A stretch of 64,000 nucleotides of DNA from Tubiluchus corallicola (lineage: Eukaryota; Priapulida; Priapulimorpha; Priapulimorphida; Tubiluchidae): the NCBI GenBank assembly GCA_030141605.1, contig JAQGDQ010001081.1:1-64000 (forward strand). The letters are read 5' to 3'. Both the position numbers and the translations under genes were made by a program. The notes under the pieces are model-generated. The model was given only the letters and a program-made list of their open reading frames with translations, did no database searches and had not been told where the DNA came from. Numbering within the stretch: position 1 is the stretch's first letter; each line of letters starts with the position of its first letter. Shown here one piece after another: positions 49,205 to 61,608 of this stretch.

Positions 49205-52200
49205 GTGTTACAAAATTCAGCTAAATGTGCTGCGATTTGTATTATATTGTATATAGCGTAAAATCTAATCAGAGTCTAACGACAGAGGCAATCGTATTAG
49301 TTGCGTACATTTTTAAAGACGTTTATTAAACTTTGTTACAAAAACGAGCCTAATGTTAAATTAGATAGATAGGTTAAGATACTTTAAAAACGAAGATAGA
49401 AATTAAAAAAAATATTAGAAATCTAAAAACACCAACAAATACGACGAAAACAGTTAATAATTTATAGCACTGTTTATTGCTTTATTCTAACTTGCGGTCT
49501 GATCTGGTAAGCTGTTATTGAAATAAAGCCGGCAGCATAAAAGTAGACTATGGCGTAAAACCTAAACACAATTCATTTTAATTGTATAATACACAGGTAT
49601 TATTTTATAAATATATAAATTAAGGTCATTTCTGGTTTAATTGAATTTGCTTTTACTGCAAAATTCATTTTGTAACGTAAACTTCGGTGTTTGGTTTGTA
49701 TTAAAATGTGTATTGTAGGTTGTAATTTTCAATTTTGTCCGTTTAAGATATGTTTATTTATTGAACCAGCATTAAAAAAAGACATATAGCCAACAGCAAA
49801 TACGTGAAACAGATTAAATCAACAAACAATGAGAGATTTACTAAAGACAAAATCCCTTACAAACGAATATTATGGCACGAGCGCATAGAAATTAATAGAA
49901 CAATTAATTCACATAGTCCATGAGAAAGACCAGATATCGGTGCCATCTCGGGAGACATATTTTATTTCTTGTATATACGTAAATTATGTCTTTATATGAA
50001 AGACCTTGCCTTACTGATACAAGCCAATTTCTGGAACACCCCAAAACCCAAGTTGGTGCAAATTTGCGCATATCAAGGACAAGGCAACACAGTACTATTG
50101 CAGCCATGTAAATGTGAAATATTTACTTTGTTTCGCGCTATGCTACGCACCAATGTAATCAGCTGCATAGTACGTATAATGCAGAAAGTTTTTAGGGTAG
50201 CGCGCCATGATGGCCCAAAAATGTATTAAATCGAGATCCTATTTATTTTTCTTAGACTACCTTTTCCTCATCTATACAGTGTACTACTCTCAATATTGTT
50301 ACATAAAATTCCCATATCAGTAGTTATTCGCAGTGGGGCAGTAGTTGGGCACGGGGCATTTGCAAAGCCACGAATGAAAAGCCAAGTGCTAAATACGTGG
50401 ATGATCAAATAAAACGTCGTTTAATTTCAGCATACCCCATCGTTATATTGGAGTGTAACTGGTACTGACGCGTGAAATTTTAGGTGTTGTTATGTTGGTC
50501 CATGGACTAATACTTGTGTATTTTCTACTTAAAATTTATTTCGTAATAGTTTTATAATCGTTCGTAAATGCTTCAAGGTTTATGCATTACTAATATCACG
50601 TCTATTTATTGTATTCACGAAATAATTATTGGTTTTCATCATAACGTAATATAAGATAAAAAGCAGACAAAAAGTTTATATAAGATATTTATAGTGTATC
50701 GTGTTATGTCGCCTAGCAGTTTTGTATGAAACATTAATTTATTACGGTGGGCAATTATAGACAGTACTAACATTTGGCCAGTTGGTTTCTCAGTTGCATT
50801 TGTGTCATCCTTGAGAAGAGACAATTATGCCTACACAATGTAGAACACACTTCAGTAATTAGTCACTCATTACATTTATATGACTAGCAATTGCCTTAAT
50901 GCGGAGGTAGCGGCCCACTGAGCAAGCGGTTTCTCATCTCCCTAGGCATCTCCTCCAACGGAAGCCATGCATGCACTCCTGTTAAGTGATTGTTGTGAAA
51001 TGAAATTAGGTATAGGACAATTATTCTCCAATGAGACAGCAAAGGTCACAGAAAACATTCAAAACAACTAGCTTTACAGTTATCTACATTACAAAACAGA
51101 AGGGGAAAAAGTGATTAAGGGATTTCTTTGTCATTACTGCCTTGACAATTTATGATGTATTAGTGTGATGACCATAATTTTCCAAGATAGTATTGGAAAA
51201 CTACAACCCATTAAGTACTTTCACTAAAGAAGTTGTGGTGATGAATTAGAGCAAAGAAAATCTAAAGAGATATTAAGTGAAGCGCCACTTAATAGACAGA
51301 CGTCTAAACGAAATTGCACGGACAAACTCCTGCTCTATCGCAAGTATATCCTCTGTTGTATAACTGTTGTTAAAAAAACTTTGTTAAATTAATATCAAGT
51401 TCAATAGCAGAAATTTTTCCCTTTTTTAAGGCGCGAAAGGTCAAAACACTAATATAGTCTATACTAATAACCAGAATCCAACAGTGACAACTTATTTGCG
51501 TACTCCAACAAAATTCGGCTTTATCACTGACTCAGTCAAATTTAGTCGTACGACGTAGCGCGGGTCATCTCCATTTTGCAAAGATTAGATCGCGTTATAG
51601 TCACGTGCGTCATACGACTAGACAGTAAAAACAACAAAAACGCAGGATAATTACGTCACACTTTTATTGATCATTAAACCGACTGAATAAACTGCTAAAT
51701 TTGTTCCTCCATGTTCTGAATAAACGAACTAATGGATTATTGCAGGAATACAACGATGTGTAATTACCGGGTGGGTTTTAGATGACACATCGCTTGATTA
51801 ATATTATCAGCTTCGTTCATTCCTTTTATCTAATATGAGAATCTTGTTCAAAGCATTCAGTCGTACTCATAAAATTAATAAACATTAATAAACTGTTCGC
51901 GCAGTAGTTGGTTTGAATCCTTGGAGAAAACGAGACATTTACCTAACATTTATACCAGCAGCTAATCTGATACCCGATTATGAATCACTCTTACTGAGTT
52001 AAACAGCTAAGATTAAATAATACAAGACAATCATATCTGTGCAATACAATCATTTATTTGTGTTGCCCTACACCTAATTTTATAAGCTGCTTGCTCTATT
52101 TAAAATTCTTTTTTCTTATCTTTCTTTCTTTTCCTTTCATTTCTTTTTTCCTTTCTTTTCTTTTTTATATTTTAGCTCCTTTCTTGTTGTTTATATGTTT

Positions 52201-54005
52201 TTTGTACATAACACGCTTAAATACTTTTTTTTCTGAATTCGTGTGACCGGACGAAGTATATAGCAAATTTTCTAGCAGAAAAGTAACAGGCAACTATAAT
52301 TTTTTTGTAATTACGAACTATTTTTTCTGCGGAGATTATTTGCAGGTAAATTCCATGCATTTCAAAACTTAAGTAATATTAGAAGGCTATTATATTCAAA
52401 ACAGCCTTCACCTGTGTTCTTTTTTTTGCAAGCAGTTTTTGTCTCCCGTACTGCCAGTTAGATTGTTGTTCTAGTTACGCGAGGCGATAATATACATACA
52501 TCTGAACACGCCCGAGACCTTTTGCCGACTCACTTTCATCTTGGAGGATTATCCTTAACAATTAGCTAGGCACATATCCCGTTACAAACATTCAACAATC
52601 TAATAGTCCCGGCCATTAGTGCTGGATTTCGGTGTGCAGAGGGCCAAACTGTATAAAAAGTCCAACTACATGAAACATCAGTATACTGTGTATATTTCAG
52701 TGAAATTCAAAAGACTGCATGTAAATTTCAAATATTGATTACACACATTGAATGTTTACAGACGATTATCGTAAGCATCTAGTTTTATGAAAGACTGATT
52801 ACAATATTATAGGCTTCTCTTGATTTTTAAAATAAAATTCAAGCAATACAGCTGAAAGATGAAGCACAGTATAATCATTTTCTACAGACGTCATTTTGTA
52901 TTATGCAATGGCTCATTTTAGTGGCTTGAAATAATGGTTTTCATACAGTATAGCACGGCTTTATTAGTGCGTCAATATTACTATAATGAGAAGCTCATAC
53001 AAGTACTTAGGTTCCTCAAACTGATGAAGCTAAAATGCCATAGCCTTTTATTGACGTTCGCAGACGTCCTAATTTCGGCAGCAGACAGTGACGTGTTCGC
53101 CTGCTACAGAGAAAGCTAATTACTCCCCGGATGCTGAGGTGCTGTGTGCGCTGATAGAGCGATCAACTTGTGCCCATTAGTTCAGATAAGATGTTTAATT
53201 CAACGATTCGCATACGCCACGTATAATATTTGCTGAAGCCAAACCACGTGCGCTGATTCGGTAACGCAAATTGCGCAAAACAAAAAAGCAAAAAAATCCT
53301 TTTAAAGTATCAAAAACGAAAACAGTACTTCGACTTTAAGGCCAGCTGACCGGTAAGTGGTAATCGTAAGGTATTTCGTTGGCCTCAGTATTCCGACATT
53401 AACTATTTATCTACTCCCTAAAGTTATCCGAGCAAGCCTCGTTTGTTGTGAAAAACATCCCATTAGCGTAGTTGGCACTGGGGTTTGGTATTCTGAACAA
53501 AAACAACCGTGTGGGCAATATTCTCTTTTACGCGAGGTTTCATTAGAGAAAATTCCACTCAGGTCTAAGCATGAGCTTCGGTAAAAGCCTCGTAAATCGT
53601 AAATGTCACGTGTATGTTGGAAAGAGTTAAATTATTTAACAGTCGTTGTAGTTGCTGTGAAATTACGTAACGGGTACGAGCGATTACTGCAGTTTATCAT
53701 GCAAAATACTTTTATCATACCTGGTCGTAGAAAATATTACACAGTATATGATACTTTGGAGCTAAGCTAGGAGGTATGGGAATCTCGTACTATTATAAAT
53801 TAAGAGACGCATTAAAATATCACACTCTGCGAATTATTATAATTACACTAAACATCAAACAGATGAATATAAATTTAGACATAAGGTTGAAAGTAATAGC
53901 AAACGATATCACGTTTATTAAGATTTTGCCATAGCAAAATCTTACTGTTTTTCATTGAGTTATTATTTATTTATTGTCTGCCACTTTAACGTTTAATAAC
54001 TCATA
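49205..54005. other. Gene-poor spacer
   Basis: No exon chain or protein family is recognisable on either strand. There is a T-rich pyrimidine stretch at about 52090-52230 whose Phe/Leu-rich open frame is compositional. A GGTTTGAATCC box near 51909 resembles a tRNA B-box without a matching A-box. Confidence 0.5.
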
Positions 54006-54009
54006 AGCC

Positions 54010-55165
54010 TTGCAAGCTAGGGTCACCAAACTCACAGGGTTGGTAGCCCTGGGCGAGGCACATACAGCAGTGTGATGACCACTGACCACTGGTTAAGAGG
54101 GGAAGTTAGACGGCGTCGGTCACTTTTTCCTTTAGGTCGCATCTCCGGGTTTTGGTTTTTTCCAATTTTTTTTCGTATTTGGGTATTGTGACCTTTTACA
54201 TGTTGAGGGCTAGGGACACAAAACTCACAGGGTACACTCTCTGGGCAAAGTTGTCTACGAATACGTGTGACTCGAGTTGCTGTGTCAAAGGTCATGGAGC
54301 GGCCGGGTCTTCATTTATTTCTCTTTAGGATCCATCTGCTCCCATAGTTTTTAAGCTAGGGCCACAATATTTGGTATGTGGTTACGTGGGACAAGTTGTT
54401 AGAATTGGCAGAATATGGGTGATTTGGAGGTGGGAATTTTCCGCTAGGAAGCAAAAACCGAAAAATGGGGGTCGGGAACTGAAGTGCAACCGAGTGTTGA
54501 GCAATGATACCTTGTAGCACATCAAATGAAAGGTCTCGATGAGGTGGAACGAATGCCATAAGTTACAATGAGAATAGCTAACGCGTGACCCCGCTAGGCG
54601 GCAAAAATCGAAAAATGGGGGTAGGGAACAGAAGTGCACCGAGTGTTGAGCAATGATACCTTGTAGCATATGAAATGAAAGGTCTCGATGAGGTGGAACG
54701 AATGCCATAAGTTACAATGAGAATAGCTAACGCGTGACCCCGCTAGGCGGCAAAAACCGAAAAATGGGGGTAGGGAACAGAAGTGCACCGAGTGTTGAGC
54801 AATGATACATTGTAGCATATGAAATGAAAGGTCTCGATGAGGCGGATCGAATGGCATAGGTTGCAATGAGAATAGCTAATCCGCGAGCCCGCTAGAGGGC
54901 AAAAAGCGAAAAATGGGGGTGGGGAACAGACATGCATCGAGTGTCTACTAATAGTACAATGTAGCATATCAAATGAAAGGTCTAGATGAGGCGAATCGAA
55001 TGGTATAGATTACAGTGTGAATCGTTAACCTGTGACCCACTTAGGGGCAAAATAAGGGTCGAGGAGACAAATGCCTTCCAGGGTCTACCAAAAGTAGGTT
55101 GGTATCAAATGAGACCAACTGAATGATATAAGTTATGCCAAGATTGTTGACCTTTATCCTGTGGG
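54010..55165. repeat. Diverged satellite with ~150-bp period
   Basis: The anchor GAAAAATGGGGG recurs at 54460, 54610, 54759 and 54908, with a degenerate fifth copy near 55050, so the period is 149-150 bp. Units share GAAAGGTCTCGATGAGG, GAGTGTTGAGCAATGATAC and GAATAGCTAACGCGTGACC. Upstream (54010-54440), three looser units begin with CTAGGGxCAC...ACTCACAGGGT. The central two copies are almost identical and the outer ones diverge. Overlapping - strand open frames beginning AFVPPHRDLSF are shadows of the repeat. Confidence 0.9.
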
Positions 55166-57415
55166 TGATGGGCTGAACAGTTAAATGCTGAGGTTTCATT
55201 GTGAAATTCACTTTCCATGTATTCAAGCAATTCAATAAAAGAAAATGAGCACTTTCAAAAAAGGCTGTCGTCTCTTCATTTTTAAGGCTGAATTTTACAA
55301 CGATTGTTTGCTAATTCTTCAGCTTGTGGCCACGTCAGAAACATTGTCAACTGGTTAATATTAAATTTAATACAGATGCAAAGTACTTTACAAATACAAA
55401 AGTACCTATAGCACAAGATTAGAAACACACAGGTACAAATAATCGCACTAGAACTATAAGAAGGAAATTACCCATGCTTCTTGTAAAATAGTTTACATCA
55501 GCTGGACTTTCGTGTAATATAGTTCATTAACATTTTGTCTTTTGCTTCTAAGTCGTTTTAACGATTTTTTTGGCGAATGATATTAACATGGAGCGAAGAA
55601 ACGTTTTTTTTGGATTTAAACATAAATTAAGCCTAAATTCTAAACTAACATACATAGCTGCACAAATTAACAATTCTGCAGACCCAGATGAACGTACTAG
55701 GAACATTTTTTTTATTTTCCATCAGCAATTTCGTAACAAATGCGGTACGGTGCGACATAACCACATAACTATGCTGTAAACGAGTTACCTGCATGGGAGA
55801 ATAACGCTAATAAAGTCATAATGGCACAGACAAATGCTTACAACATTTGCGGAATACTATTTTCCGGTTGCTTGGTATGGAATACACGTGCTAGAAGCTT
55901 CAGTCGATAATACCATATTATAGATTAACTTCGGCAAAGCGGGCTCACTGAAACTACATCGCTGATGACGTCAGTAGGAAGAGATCCCTGGATTGGCAAC
56001 ATTTTAATCTGTTCATAGAATCGATGACGAACTATCGTAAGCTCCTTGTGTACAAAAACCGAATGAAACTGGAGAACAATTGAGCGATTATAAAAAGTCG
56101 TTAACGACATTAGTGCGCAAAGAGCATCCAAACGACATGAAGGGCCAGATCTAATTTACAATACATTAATACCATAATTCATAAAAAAAAACTCAGCAGT
56201 GAAGCAGAAATGTGAAGCAACATACACCCACAAGTTATGCTTCGATTGATAAGATATCATAACGATGAACATAATATAGGAACATGTAAGTCAGTATTCT
56301 AATTTTTCATTTCAAGTCCAGACAGATTTCGTTTACTTCCATAGTGTTATAATAAACAAGTCTGCGTTTTGCCACGGCACATTGCTCATCAGCAACTGCA
56401 CCATTTCAGTTCCCAGTTACAAGTAAACGTTTGTCATTTCCGAAAGCAAAATAAACGTTCGTTCAGGTCAAATAATTCTAAACATTGCTCTGGTGAGAGA
56501 TCTGTGTATAGAGCACAAGTTTTAGCTACGTTCCATTTTATGATATTTATAAGCTGCGAAGTAACAATTACCAAAATATGTACAAGAATGGCAAACAAAC
56601 TAGTTAACAAAAATGACAATGCCCATTAAGGGAAAGGAACCTACTTAAAATTGTATGTTTTCCGTTTGAAAAATAGTTACTCTGAAAATTACAAGCACTT
56701 GTCTATATGCATAATTGCACATAATACACTACAATTTTGATGATTTTTACAACTAATGATCTATACAGATGTGGTTCTAAATTCGATCCACATACTAGAC
56801 ACACACAATACCTACTGCAGTATGTTATACCGCTATGCTCAAATTACAGGATGTATCCCGCATGTAATTCCCTGACAAATCTTCTGCATCAAAGGCTTTA
56901 GTCTCTCCTAAATATGCAATTTATAGATTGCGGCTGGATTATATTGTACATTTCCCAGAAAGCCCAAGCAAATATATTTATGTTTAGAAATGCAGTAGTT
57001 CATGCAGATGGAAGCATGCATGCGATTGCAGCTTGGACGGAAAGAAAATCAGTTGGTGGAAAGTGTTGAAAAACCTGAAAGTCAAAGTCATTAAAGTTGA
57101 GTGTAAGCCATGTGGCATTTGTAGGTAACCAAAAACAAATTCTGTGTGCTCACGCGATATCGTAACACAGTTTGTCTTATTGAATTTATTTCCTATTAAT
57201 CTACTCCTGTCATTATTTGCTCTTTACACATTAAACTTTTATATTTTCAACAAAGGTAATGTGTATAAGTCTATCAATAAATACAACAAGTATACAAAAA
57301 AACGCTCATTTCTATTGATAATAAGGTGACATAACTTTCACGCACTTGAAGTAAAAAAAATAGATTGTCACATGAAAAGATTAATGGACTAGCAATAACC
57401 TAGGTCATTGCGAAA
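55166..57415. other. Spacer, no gene seen
   Basis: AT-rich DNA with scattered short open frames (for example 55570-55779 and 56369-56629), none with a recognisable domain or splice context. Confidence 0.5.
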
Positions 57416-57490
57416 ATTTAAGCAGTTGTCAGCGGTTCAAATTTAAGCAGTTGTTAGCGGTTCATAATGAATGAATGAGTGAATGAGTAA
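57416..57490. repeat. Short tandem duplication plus GAAT-type repeat
   Basis: Two adjacent copies of AATTTAAGCAGTTGTxAGCG (starting near 57416 and 57440), followed by an imperfect run of GAAT/GAGT tetranucleotides at 57467-57489. Confidence 0.8.
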
Positions 57491-57769
57491 ATGGACAAAC
57501 AATTGGGGACTGCCTACAATTGCTATGTCCGTTATGCAGACAGCTAGCCACTACAGTATTATTAAGTCTTACTGAATTTTATAATTTAGAAACGCACTTG
57601 AGAGAATGCAGGGTTCTAAAACAGACGTGGGGTCCTTGCTAAACCAAAAGCAATCTTAAAGTGACCTTTAAAACTTTTGGTGCTATGTCAAGTCCTGTTG
57701 CAAACCTTAGTAGGTCGACATCATTGGCATTACAGTAAATTGGAAAAATCAAACAACTGAAAAATTCGT

Positions 57770-58133
57770 AAATGCTTTCATGACATCTAACTTAACTACT
57801 GCAATAGTTTATTTTTTGGACTTCCTGAATACACCAACTAATTCACAACTCTGCTGCCCGTCTCATTACCAAAACTAGAAAGCATGATCACATTACGCCT
57901 ATTCTAAGAAAGTTGCGTTGGCTGCTGATAACGTTCCGAATTCAAATTAAAATTCTTTGTATCACCTACATAGTACTACGTTGTTTGACACCTGCATACC
58001 TCAGAGATCTTGATATTCTGTGGTGAAAAAGTTTTTTTTGTCTGTTCTCAAGTCTTTGGAAAATGTTGTCGTACGTACTACAAACCTGTAAGAGTCCTTT
58101 AAACGACATCTTGAAACACATTTGATTATAGCG
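57770..58133 (+). mobile_element. L2/CR1-like LINE reverse-transcriptase tail
   Basis: The + strand reads YCNSLFFGLPEYTN (57797-57838), then, one frameshift later, NSAARLITKTRKHDHITPIL and RKLRWLLITFRIQIKILCIT (57847-58020), ending with SFKRHLETHLI about 58090-58130. This order (YCNSLL.GLP, NSAARL, HITPIL, LHWLP-like, SFKRHLKTHLF-like) is the conserved end of L2/CR1-type ORF2. The upstream reverse-transcriptase core is missing, so this is a 5'-truncated, frameshifted copy. Confidence 0.9.
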
Positions 58134-58284
58134 TACTTCATACGGTTAATTTATTTTTTTATTTTTTAGAGTATTTAAATTTTAGTAAACGGCAAAGCCG
58201 GGTGAATAGGGAAAAAATCTATAAAATTAGTTATAAAGCTCATACTGCATGTACTGTCTACCAATGACTCTATATTATTGTGGT

Positions 58285-58340
58285 GAAGTCCTGATGATGA
58301 ATCAGTATTGCAGAGCAGAACTTTGCAATACGAAAGCCAT
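58285..58340 (+). other. Penelope/hammerhead-like CTGATGA...GAAA motif
   Basis: CTGATGA at 58291-58297 is followed by a perfect 8-bp stem GTATTGCA/TGCAATAC (58305-58312 and 58324-58331) and directly by GAAA (58332-58335). CTGATGA - stem II - GAAA is the core order of hammerhead ribozymes and is seen in Penelope-like retroelement ends. Here seven extra bases separate CTGATGA from the stem, and I see no flanking stem I or III, so an active ribozyme is unlikely. Confidence 0.35.
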
Positions 58341-58424
58341 AACAAATTGTGGGAAACTTTAACCATAATATTATTACTTTTTAAAATTAAAAAATTTTCT
58401 TATTTAGCTTCCGTCTTTGTACTA

Positions 58425-59090
58425 TAGGGAGTCGGGAAATGGCAGGCTAGCCCCACTGTACTTAAAAGTTATCGCAAGTAGACATAAATCCATTTTTTCA
58501 TATTTTTATCATTACAGTATTATGCTTAAAGTGTTTTTACATTTCTGTCATGTCATTGTCATAAATAAAAAATAACGAAGTTCTTGAAGAAATCAGTCAT
58601 GACACCATTCCCATTGAGAAAAAACGTGAGTTCGATCCCCCTGCAATTTATGACTCTCTAAGCTACGAATAATATATTATCCTGGTAGCCATGGCAGCTG
58701 TAAACCGAAGGTGTATCTACTGATGACACAAAAAATAATCGTAGTGGAAACTTTTATTGCACAAGCCTAAAAGTGGGCCAGATGTGGTTATTTAGTAGCT
58801 GGCAGTTGAGTGACTTATCCTCAGTAAAACCTAACAAGTTTTTCCAGTTACAAGAACTAAAAATAAGGCTATTCACCCCAAAATGCGGCGTTAATAGGGA
58901 CACAGGTTTGTAAGTAAAAAACAATGGATGATATTTTTATCATAAAAACAATACCTTCAAAAGATAGGTTGTGTATGTAGCCATATAGCTACCAAAACAA
59001 TTTAGAATAAAAAAAACTAAATAAAACAAAAACGTTACGGCAGTCTGAGTGTAAAAGTTGTCTCTATTTACCCCGTTCTACGGTCCCTTA
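58425..59090. mobile_element. Candidate non-autonomous DNA element with imperfect terminal repeats
   Basis: The left end TAGGGAGTCGGGAAATGGC and the reverse complement of the right end TAAGGGACCGTAGAACGGGG are similar. Internal copies of the same theme (GGCTAGCCCCAC, GCTATTCACCCC, AATAGGGACA) occur near both ends (58450-58470, 58870-58905, 59062-59075). No transposase and no clear target-site duplication. Family unknown. Confidence 0.4.
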
Positions 59091-61530
59091 TCTTATGTAT
59101 CTTATAGTTCAGCGTGCTGAGATTTTGGATAATATGGTGCGCTATACATTTACATTTTACATTACATTAATTACGAACAAACAAACAAATAATTAGCTGT
59201 ATAACTGCTAATTTTTGATATTTATAGTTGAACCTTGATGTTACAGTTCTTCGATGTGATATTGTTAAATTGTTCACAATCACCGCAGTTATAATAGCTA
59301 CGCAAGGTGCATTGAATAACCGCCTAATCGGCAAAACAACACAATAAAATCAATTCGTACCTTCACATATTGCTATCCTCCTTTTTACATTTTCTCCACT
59401 TCTTTCAATTTTATTCTACATGGCTTCTAAATGTAGGCTCGTTCACTATCTGAAGCTCAGTTCAATATTTCCTATTCTTGCTTAATGCTGTCAGGAAACC
59501 GACGTGCGCACTGCCAGTCTTGTCTACAGCGCAGAAACGTCCTACATATTTTATAGATTTAATTCACCGCTCCTATTCAGATAAGAATTGCAGCAATAGG
59601 CACATTTTCAAAGAGTCTTACGTATTGCACAAGGCGAATGTGTTAACATAAAAACACATTTCTTAAATTAACAGAAAGTGTAACGTCTAGCATAACAGCC
59701 ATACAGTTATAGCATGTACACACACAGTAAGTAGACAGACGACAGGCAACCAGACTTAAACAAGAGAAAAATTGAAAACACTAGCCACAGCCTAAATTAT
59801 TTAATCAAAAAATCTCACAAAGTTTTCTGAGCTTCGCAATTTCGTTTACTTGAATATTCTTATAGTACAACAGGCAGTTTTTTCAAGTTCGACTCGTCAC
59901 GTTCCATCGTTGAAGTAATTAAGTTTAACAGAAGTTTACAATCAGGTGCAAAAGCAATAATACAAATAACAATATCTTTAGCAGTTTTTTTGGCAAATTG
60001 GCCATATGTAATAAAAGTTTTAGTTCGTGAGATTTTGGGTAGAATACTGTGACCGAAAAGTTTGACTATACGATGCGTCCAGTAAAGATACTTGTCATTC
60101 TTGGATTGTGGCTTGTTAAAATTGCTAACCTATATTTATCTCAATAGAAAAACAGGTAATGGCTCCACTAAGACATGATAGAACAAATTATAAAAATAAT
60201 TTGATGGATGTATCTCAGTAGGTTATCCTGAAATTGTTCCTTTTTATTTATTTGATCATATCACAGCTTCTTGCCATTAAAATTTAATTCAAAAAATTAA
60301 CTTAGAGTGCTTTCAGTGTCTTCTGGCATGTAAATTTGCAGATGTAGTAAATGTACACATTGAAGACGTTTACTGACGTTAAATGACTGATGCTGAATCG
60401 CGATGCAGCCTCAGAATTCTGACATTTCACACATGACCTATTTCAATGATTTCGTCCCATTTAGTTCGACAACGTCGTGCAATTAAGTAACCTCGCCGAC
60501 AAGTCGATACATATAAGTGTATGTACACATGCGCTATTTACCCAGAGGTCATAATTTGTAGTGATGATATTGGAAACTATATAGGCACCATTAATCAAAT
60601 CATGTCTTCAGTTTAGCGATCTTTAAATGACCTTGGCTTGTTTAATATTACAAAGAAAAATACTCGTAGAAATAAATGTTAGGTTATTTGCATGTACAGC
60701 TTGCACAGTTAGGTAAAAGTATAAATTACGTTACAATCAATTAGTACCGTTGTAATAAGCTGAATTTTTAAGAAAACTAATCCTGTTGTCTAACCATTTC
60801 TTTTTATTGGTACAATTATTTTAGTGCCGCCTATGTACATTAATTAAAGCTGATCAAAACAAATTAACAGATGACTGGAGTACAAAACTGGAACGTGATC
60901 AGTTTGTCAGCTACTGATTAAACCAAACTAACTAAACATTGGTGGACCAATGTTTCCATGGAACCAGAGCGACACCACACAGCAAGCATCAAGCATGTAA
61001 CGAAACAACTAACTAAAATAATAACAAATATATTAGCTGCATATGACCTCTCTCTTCCCGTAATGATATTTTTAAGTGTTGTGCTTTCAACTATTTGGAA
61101 AAAATTGTAATCTGAATGATAAAACACAGGATATTACATAAGAAATCTTGTTGCGGCAGAGGTGCAGTGATTTCCAATACCTGGATGCGTACATCAATAC
61201 ATTTCTTAATTGTCTTTGTGTGCTTAGCACGATTCACAAATCATATTAGGCTTCTGCATGCATATAAACCCACGTTACACGAGATAACCATTATCTGTAG
61301 GTTCCACTAACACGCAGCTTCTCTCTGGTTCTCTAGTTTTGCTATTGATCACCAATTATGACGGCTAATTAACGACAAAAATTAATTGGCATTATTGCGT
61401 TTTATTGTACGGTACTAGCGCAGTGAGTGATTTTATTAGAAGCAAACTGGAAAGCATGTAGGAAAAGGTGGGATTGCGGGAGAAAGAAAAGAAAGACGGA
61501 GGAGGGGGAAGGAAGCGGTGTGAAAAAGGG

Positions 61531-61533
<3 letters not shown>
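59091..61533. other. Spacer, no gene seen
   Basis: AT-rich sequence without an exon chain, domain or repeat that I can support. A purine-rich patch (61450-61520) precedes the TATG array. Confidence 0.5.
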
Positions 61534-61563
<30 letters not shown>

Positions 61564-61608
61564 TGTATGTATGTATGTATGTATGTATGTATGTATGTAT
61601 GTATGTAT
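61534..61608. repeat. (TATG)n microsatellite
   Basis: About 18 uninterrupted TATG units, followed by TATATA and a short GA run. Open frames across it (Tyr-Val-Cys-Met on +, Tyr-Ile-His-Thr on -) are repeat artefacts. Confidence 0.97.

Noticed and set aside
54032-54967. Several overlapping - strand frames with similar Pro/His/Phe-rich products
   Set aside because: They repeat with the 150-bp satellite unit and overlap each other in different frames, so they are shadows of the tandem repeat.
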